A stretch of DNA of 64,000 nucleotides from Closterium sp. Naga37s-1 (taxonomy: Eukaryota; Streptophyta; Zygnematophyceae; Desmidiales; Closteriaceae), in the NCBI GenBank assembly GCA_947471745.1, contig CANJKZ010000084.1, forward strand, positions 2,650,501 through 2,714,500. Direction: 5' to 3'. Of this stretch, positions 59,201 through 64,000 are shown one piece after another. The translations under genes were made by a program, and so were the position numbers. Positions within the stretch are counted from its first letter, which is position 1; each line of letters opens with the position of its first letter. The notes beneath the pieces were generated by a model. It saw only the letters and a program-made list of their open reading frames with translations, made no database searches and was not told the origin of the DNA.

Positions 59201-61950
59201 CTCTGCTCTGCTCTGCTCTGCTCTGCTCTGCTCTGCTCCGCTCCGCTCCCATCCCATGGCCCCTCGTGGCCCCCGTGACCTCTTTTCATCTCCCATATCC
59301 TCCCTTGTCTGTTCCCCCATGACCTTTATCCTTCACGTCCCTTCCCCCCTTCTGTCCGTTTGCATGAATGGCCTCCTGCGCCCGCCTCGTCCTTCCACAG
59401 GTGACGCGCAGTGCGGACGTGCCGCCCGGGCAGCTGAGCAAGCAGGAGCGCGCCACTGTGGACGCCATCGTTGCCGCCAGGTGAGGAGCTTGTGAGGGGT
59501 GCATTGCGGTGCATTGCGGTGCATTGGAATGGACCCTTTTTTTTCTTTTCCTTTTTCCCCAACTCTTCCCCTGCCTCTTTCTCTCCCCTCCCCCCATCGC
59601 AGTGCACGCACCCGTCCTCGCTGTTCCCAGGTCTCTCATCCCTCCCCTCTTTACTCACTTCTCTCCCCACCACCACCATCTCACTTCTCGCCACCCCCTC
59701 TTCCCTTACCCCTTCCCCTCCCCTTCCCCTCCCCTTCCCTTCCCCTTCGCCTTTCCCCTGCCTCCCCTTCCCCTTCCCCTCACCAGCAACTACGCGCTCT
59801 CCATAGTGCTGGTGGGCATGGGTGACAGCCCTCCTGTCGCCTATCTCCCTCCCCATTACCACCGTCTCAATCTTCTGTCCTCTCTTCTCCCACACCCCAC
59901 CCCCCCCTTCCGCCCCCTCCCCCCATCTACAGCAACTACGCGCTCTCCATAGTGCTGGTGGGCGTGGGAGACGGCCCCTGGGACGTGATGCATGGCTTTG
60001 ACGACTTGCTCCCCGCGAGGGCCTTCGACAACTTCCAGGTACTCATCCTCTCTCTCTCTCTCACTTTCCTTCTTCCTCTCTCCCTCCCTGCTCTCTCTGC
60101 TCCTCTCTCGCCCGTCTCTCCCTCCTCGCACGCCGCAACGCTATCGCCCCCTGTCAGCAACTACGCGCTCTCCATCATACTCGTGGGATTGGGCGACGGC
60201 CCATGGGAAGTGATGCACAGCTTTGATGACGGGCTGCCGCAGCGCAACTTTGACAACTTCCAGGTGCCTCTTTCCGTGCCATCCCTTTGCCGCCTCTGCT
60301 CTCACTGAAACGTCTGTTACACGCTGTGCACCTTGCCTCATGCCTTCTCCCTGTTGCATTGCGTTGTGTGGAAACACGCGTGCATCCTGCACACACTCTG
60401 CCACACACCCTTCATTGGGTCTTTCTCTCCTGTGCAGTCAACGTGCACAAGGACCACCGGGCTTGTGACTTCCCTTCATCTCTCTCGCTTCCTATTCCCC
60501 ACTTCCCTTGCCTTCCTTTTTCAAACCCCCCCCCTCCCTTTCCCCGCCAACGTCTCCCCCACCCCACCCCTCTCTCCTTGCACGCAGTTCGTGGACTGCT
60601 CGCAGATCCTGGCTGCGCCAGGGCCGCACGAGCAGAAGGCGGTGCGCTGCCCATTTCGCTTTCCCCCTTTCAACCCCCACTCCTTCCCTCTCCCACCCTC
60701 CCCTCCCTTTCCACTTCCCCTCCTCCTCCAGTTCGTGGACTGCTCGCAGATCCTGGCAGCGCCGGGGCCGCACGAGCAGAAGGCGGTGCGCTGCCCATTT
60801 CGCTTTCCCCCTTTCAACCCCCACTCCTTCCCTCTCCCACCCTCCCCTCCCTTTCCACTTCCCCTCCTCCTCCAGTTCGTGGACTGCTCGCAGATCCTGG
60901 CAGCGCCGGGGCCGCACGAGCAGAAGGCGGTGCGCTGCCCATTTCGCTTTCCCCCTTTCAACCCCCACTCCTTCCCTCTCCCACCCTCCCCTCCCTTTCC
61001 ACTTCCCCTCCTCCTCCAGTTCGTGGACTGCTCGCAGATCCTGGCAGCGCCGGGGCCGCACGAGCAGAAGGCGGTACGCTTTGCTCTGAGTGCGCTCATG
61101 GAGGTGCCGCTGCAGTTCAAGGCGTGCAGCGAGATGGGTGTGCTGGGGTGAGTGGGGGGTGTTTGTGGGTGAGGATAGGGAGGGGTGAGTAGGGAAGGTG
61201 TAAAAGATTAGGTTGCTTTCTCCTCGAGTTCACATGGAGTGGCTGTCAATCGCCATCCATGGGCATCGCTTCTCCCTCACCGCACGCATCTCTCCTCCTC
61301 CTCATCCCTCACCCCGCCCCCATTCCCCCACGTGCTGTGCCCCCTCCCCCCAATGTGTTTCGTGCAGCAAGCGCATTGGCCGCATGCCACCCACCCCACC
61401 GCTGCCTCCCCCGCCACGAGTGCTCGAGATGGATGCTGCTGCTGCCTCTGGCATGGGCATGGGATACCAGCAACAGCAACAGCAGCAGCCACCACCTTAT
61501 GGCCAGCAGCAACCGCCCCCCTACTACCAGCAGCAGCAGCAGCCATACCCTGGTGCACCCCTTTCCAGCTATCCCACCGCCCCCTCCGCACCCCCTGCAC
61601 CGGACCAGTTCTCTTCGCAAGAGGGTGGGTATCCACCTCCCCAAGGGGGATATGGGCAGCAGAGCGCTTACCCCCCGCAGCAGGGTGGTTATTCTTCTCA
61701 GCAGGGTGGTTACCCCCGACAACCGAATCAACAGGGTGGTTACCTTCCACAACAGGGCGGTTATTCCTCTCAACCTGGAGGTTACCCCGCACAGCAGGGT
61801 AATAACCCTCCACAGCAGGGTGGTTACTCCTCCCAGCCCGGCAGTTACCCCCCACAGCATGCCGGTTCTCCAACACAACAGGGTGGCTACTCATCCCAGC
61901 CAGGCGGGTATCCCCCCCCCCCGCAGCAAGGGTACAAGCCGCCCTACTGA
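56211..61950 (+). CDS. RGLG-like copine/vWA-domain protein without RING finger
   Basis: Exons: 56211-56483, 56874-56958, 57370-57510, 57832-57945, 58196-58293, 59401-59480, one of 59933-60038 or 60158-60263, 61020-61147 and 61368-61950. All are GT-AG and phase-consistent, giving 535 residues with either exon 7. The N-terminus ([14 protein letters not shown]) is followed by GYPPP/GYG-rich sequence. The copine-type vWA domain begins near residue 80, with MIDAS-like [13 protein letters not shown], then [34 protein letters not shown] and [12 protein letters not shown]. These closely match plant RGLG E3 ligases. RGLG proteins normally end in a C-terminal RING finger. Here the last exon is a Gln/Pro/Gly/Tyr tail (repeated GGYSSQ/GGYPPQ) ending in a stop, with no Cys/His ring. 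A scaffold or membrane-associated role is possible, but ligase activity is not supported. Confidence 0.88.
57511..57569. repeat. GTCACTCA short tandem repeat in intron 3
   Basis: About six repeats of an 8-9 bp CAGTCACTC unit directly after the exon 3 donor of the RGLG-like gene. Confidence 0.85.
58061..58120 (+). repeat. Upstream partial copy of RGLG-like exon 5
   Basis: After a CCTCCCAG acceptor this copies the first 55-60 nt of exon 5 (GCCCCACATCCTTCACGCC, coding [20 protein letters not shown]) before diverging. The real exon starts at 58196 after the same CTCCCAG sequence. Confidence 0.9.
58328..58378 (+). repeat. Downstream partial copy of RGLG-like exon 5
   Basis: This copies the last about 50 nt of exon 5 (coding [12 protein letters not shown]) including a gtaggt donor, 35 nt after the real exon ends at 58293. 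Exon 5 is therefore flanked by partial copies on both sides. Confidence 0.9.
58386..59249. repeat. CTCTG/CTCCG pentanucleotide satellite, about 170 copies
   Basis: About 865 bp of uninterrupted 5 bp units in intron 5 of the RGLG-like gene. CTCTG and CTCCG units occur in alternating runs, with rare CTCGG units. All reading frames stay open across it on both strands, producing false Leu/Ser/Ala and Glu/Arg/Ser ORFs. Confidence 0.98.
59787..59831 (+). repeat. Partial copy of RGLG-like exon 7
   Basis: After a CACCAG acceptor, CAACTACGCGCTCTCCATAG... codes [14 protein letters not shown] and then runs into intron-like sequence with no donor. It is the first of three exon 7 copies. Confidence 0.88.
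59933..60038 (+). other. Alternative exon 7a of the RGLG-like gene
   Basis: Complete 106 nt exon with ACAG acceptor and AG/gtactc donor, coding [20 protein letters not shown] and then [15 protein letters not shown]. It resembles known plant RGLG proteins at this position slightly more than 7b (ARAFDNFQ). Phase in and out equals that of 7b. Confidence 0.85.
60158..60263 (+). other. Alternative exon 7b of the RGLG-like gene
   Basis: Complete 106 nt exon with GTCAG acceptor and AG/gtgcct donor, coding [20 protein letters not shown] and then [15 protein letters not shown]. Because 106 is not a multiple of three, splicing in both 7a and 7b would shift the frame. The pair can only be used one at a time, or one is unused. 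Confidence 0.85.
60588..61147 (+). repeat. Four-copy 144 bp array at exon 8 of the RGLG-like gene
   Basis: Copies start at 60588, 60732, 60876 and 61020, exactly 144 bp apart. The first three have 54 nt of exon ([18 protein letters not shown]) followed by GTGCGC and the same intron filler. Only the last continues into the full exon ([17 protein letters not shown]) and ends at a gtgagt donor (61147/61148). Copies 2 and 3 appear identical, and copy 1 differs from them at two positions in the exon part. The period of 48 codons keeps one frame open across the whole array. Confidence 0.95.
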
Positions 61951-62255
61951 CTGCCACTCAACGGCCACACATGTGTTCCATGGCTCTCTCCCATGGCTCT
62001 CTCCCATGGCTCTCTCCCATTCCTCCCTCCTATGCCTCGCATTTATTGCATAGCTCCCCCACAGTCAGACTACAAGTTGACTGCCTGCCTTTTCGGGGGG
62101 GACATGTCGCACATCGCATGCATTGCATAGCCTCTATAGTTGTCGAGGCGTGTTTTGCCATTTGCTGGAATGATTGCCATGCCTGCAGAGCTTGTTGTGC
62201 CAGCTTGGCCAGCAGAACATACCGTACTGACTCTGTTGGTGGCATAGTGTCTTCA

Positions 62256-62261
62256 ATAAAT
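62256..62261 (+). terminator. Candidate polyadenylation signal of the RGLG-like gene
   Basis: AATAAA about 305 bp after the stop codon at 61948-61950. Suggestive only. Confidence 0.4.
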
Positions 62262-62739
62262 AGCAGTGATTCTGCTGGGTACAACTTACACGTAGCGCTT
62301 TGTGTAGATGTGGTACTGGCAATGGCAACTGTAAATTCGTTTATTGCATATGCAGTCAATTGGCAGCTGCACACCCCATCCTGCAGTGCAGGCAAGCAGA
62401 GAGGGCAGCTTTGGCTCACAGTAACGCACTAGTTATGGTAACAGCTGGATGTAAAAACCCTGATGCCTTGCATGGTCTTTGAGTCGTCTCAAAACCCAGT
62501 TGGGTGTCAAAAACCTGCCACCCGTGCACGGTCCAAGCTTTAGGAGAAAGCTTCATGCACTGATCTACCTGCACGCAAACGTGCATGCTGCCACAGGCGC
62601 CCTCATACCGCATGAAAGGGCACATACGGTAGCTTTTGAGACTCGAGGCGTCAAAGCACCAGCCCCCCTGACGGTGGTTACATGCATGACAGTTACCACC
62701 TTCACCAGCGCCCTCCACGTGCCCCACTCCCCCCTTGCG

Positions 62740-62870
62740 CCCACTCCATCACCTCCTCCCCTTCCCCCGTCTCCTGCGCCCACAGCTGCCTGCTATAGCA
62801 GGTGCCTTAAAGCCCCAAAGCCTCAAGCCATCAGCCCTCCTGGCAGTGCGTGTGGTGCAAGGCTGCCAGC
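62740..62870 (-). repeat. Downstream diverged copy of the PPCS last exon
   Basis: On the minus strand this resembles the end of the PPCS coding region (GTGATAGAGGTGGGCGATGG... AGGCTGCTGGCAGCCTTGCA). It lies beyond the real stop at 63002, about 185 bp away. The adjoining AAAGCCCCAAAG... sequence is shared by both copies. Confidence 0.7.
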
Positions 62871-63001
62871 AGCCTCACCAGCGGCCCTTCCACGTCCCCA
62901 ACCGCATCTCCCCATCGCCCACCTCTATCACCTCCTCCCCCTCGCCCGTCAACAGAGCTCACCGCTGCTTGATGAAACAGGCACCTCAAAGCCCCAAAGA
63001 A

Positions 63002-63861
63002 TCAGCCCCCCTGGCAGTGCTTGTGGTGCATGGCTGCCAGCAGCTTTACCAGCGGCTCCTCCACGTCTGCAACTGCCCCCTTCCCCCCCAACCCCCCCTC
63101 GCCCCGCTCTATCACCTCCTCCCCCTCTTCTGTCACCAGCACCACCTTGCTGCCACGTGTCAGCAGCTCATTGGCCACCACGGCGTGCACGTGGTTCTTC
63201 TGCAGCGCTGAGCGCGCCTTGCTGAGCAGAATGCTGCTGTCCGTCTCCAGCTGGAAGGGGGGGGAAGGGGGGGGGTGGGGAGGTTGGGGGAGGGGGAGGT
63301 GGGGTTATTCAAGATGCTGCTGTCAGTTTCCAGCTGGAGGGGGAGAGGAGGGGACAGGGGGGGTTGGGGGGATGTGTTGGGGGGGGGGAGGGAGGGGGAT
63401 GGTAAGATGCTCAGCTGGTGGGGTCAAGGGTTTGTAAAGATGCTGTCACAACTTCTCGTCTCTTCCCTATCCTGTCCACCATTAAAAACACTGAATTCTC
63501 GTCTCTTCCCTATCCTGTTCACCATTAAAAACACTGAATTCTCGTCTCTTCCCTATCCTGTCCACCATTAAAAACACTGAATCCAACAGGTCCTGCTCCA
63601 TACTTGCAGCGCTTATAGGTTTCCCCTTCAGGCAAGGGTGCAATCATAAACGGTGCATCCAGCATGATAAACCGTTTCGAATAGAGTGTGGCAAGAGAGA
63701 GGGAGGGAGGGCAGCGGAAGAAGAGGGGTGGAGAGGCGGACCTTGAAGGAGACGAGGAGCGTGGCGGGGCACCAGAGGGAGCGCAGGAGGGGAATCATCT
63801 TGGGCACGCGCGCCAGGTGGATGTCCAGGGGACCTGCCCCCGACTGAATCTTGTGCTCCAC
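63002..63861 (-). CDS. PPCS: Phosphopantothenate-cysteine ligase, 3' part (continues past window)
   Basis: Joins 4'-phosphopantothenate to cysteine, the second step of coenzyme A synthesis from pantothenate. Two exons on the minus strand are visible: 63861-63742 (40 codons: VEHKIQSGAGPLDIHLARVP... ending LLVSFK) and 63250-63002 (LETDSSILLSKARSALQ, HAVVANELLTRG, then EEPLVKLLAAMH and stop). Both are phase 0 with a cttcaag/gtccgcc donor and a ccttccag acceptor. The KIQSG-GPL, VSFKLETD and VVANELLTR motifs are those of eukaryotic PPCS. The N-terminal nucleotide-binding half lies beyond the window. Both exons have partial copies on their upstream side. Confidence 0.88.
63308..63337 (-). repeat. 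Partial copy of the PPCS last exon start
   Basis: On the minus strand an AG is followed by CTGGAAACTGACAGCAGCAT, matching the last exon start (CTGGAGACGGACAGCAGCAT, from 63250). It lies in the intron on the upstream side and is short. Confidence 0.75.
63460..63583. repeat. Triplicated 50 bp repeat in PPCS intron
   Basis: Three tandem copies of CTCGTCTCTTCCCTATCCTG followed by TCCACCATTAAAAACACTGAATT, about 50 bp each, within the intron between the two visible PPCS exons. Confidence 0.88.
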
Positions 63862-63897
63862 CTGGGAGAGGAGAGAGGGGGGGAGGTGGAGGAGTGG

Positions 63898-63917
63898 CTT
63901 TTGAGACGTCTCAAAAG
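63898..63917. repeat. Perfect 20 bp palindrome
   Basis: CTTTTGAGACGTCTCAAAAG. Related imperfect palindromes occur near 57570-57588 (core TGAGTCGACTCA), 62476-62496 and 62632-62657. Confidence 0.9.
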
Positions 63918-63984
63918 TCATCTTGGGCACGCGCGCCAGGTGGATGTCTAGAGGGCCCGCACCTGACTGGACCTTGTGCTCCAC
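63918..63984 (-). repeat. Upstream partial copy of the PPCS penultimate exon
   Basis: On the minus strand, after a GGCAG acceptor, this codes VEHKVQSGAGPLDIHLARVP and then breaks off at a GAGACGTCTC palindrome. The intact version begins at 63861 after CCCAG. Confidence 0.88.
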
Positions 63985-64000
63985 CTGCCGGGGGGGGGGG

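Larger units (their letters stand above)
61951..63001. other. Convergent intergenic region, RGLG-like and PPCS genes
   Basis: The 3' regions of two convergent genes. Notable contents are a triplicated CATGGCTCTCTCC (61979-62017), a diverged second copy of the end of the PPCS last exon (about 62740-62870, see separate entry), and imperfect palindromes around 62476-62496 and 62632-62657. No further gene recognised. Confidence 0.5.

Noticed and set aside
58260-59495. Very long ORFs on both strands coding Leu/Ser/Ala or Glu/Arg/Ser/Gly repeats
   Set aside because: They are forced by the CTCTG/CTCCG satellite, which lacks stops in all frames. The region is an intron of the RGLG-like gene.
61213-61367. 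Upstream in-frame extension of the last RGLG-like exon
   Set aside because: A clear CGTGCAG acceptor at 61367 joins in phase with exon 8, and the upstream part is pyrimidine-rich intron.

Overview
This window is nuclear DNA of a green-lineage eukaryote, most likely a streptophyte. The evidence is three spliced host genes with plant-type relatives (glycinamide ribonucleotide formyltransferase, an RGLG-type copine/vWA protein, and phosphopantothenate-cysteine ligase), GT-AG introns with long C/T-rich tracts, and copia retroelements primed by initiator-Met-tRNA-like sites. I suspect a bryophyte-grade or charophyte (e.g. zygnematophyte) genome, but the species is inference. About 60% of the window is LTR-retroelement sequence.

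Layout. 1-13.2 kb: two related Ty1/copia elements with about 0.8 kb LTRs (A and B). B sits inside the right arm of a 1.16 kb fold-back (two 563 bp arms, 38 nt loop). 13.9-18.3 kb: worn fragments of a second copia group with short LTRs. 18.8-20.2 kb (minus): an unrecognised spliced gene. 20.7-28.0 kb: copia element E with identical 126 bp LTRs. 28.5-28.9 kb: a tRNA-derived repeat. 29.3-33.8 kb (minus): a decayed spliced Plavaka-type (CACTA-related) DNA transposase gene. 34.9-49.5 kb: copia element F (minus), with the younger element G (plus) inserted in its 5' LTR. 49.7-51.2 kb: a 532 bp terminal-inverted-repeat element, a solo LTR and a retroelement remnant. Removing E and F+G makes the unknown gene and the Plavaka gene close neighbours.

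51.6-64 kb is the host gene block: PUR3 (+, five exons), an RGLG-like vWA gene (+, nine exon positions) lacking the usual RING finger, and the 3' end of a PPCS gene (-, continuing past the window).

The most unusual signal is shared by all three host genes. Many exons are accompanied in the adjoining intron by partial or complete copies of themselves, usually upstream and usually carrying their own splice acceptor (called 'exon echoes' here). In the RGLG-like gene this yields two full-length alternative versions of exon 7, each 106 nt with matching splice phases, so that including both would break the reading frame. It also yields a four-copy 144 bp array at exon 8 that stays in frame. These introns also hold expanded satellites: a 21 bp unit of about 23 copies, and a CTCTG/CTCCG pentamer of about 170 copies.
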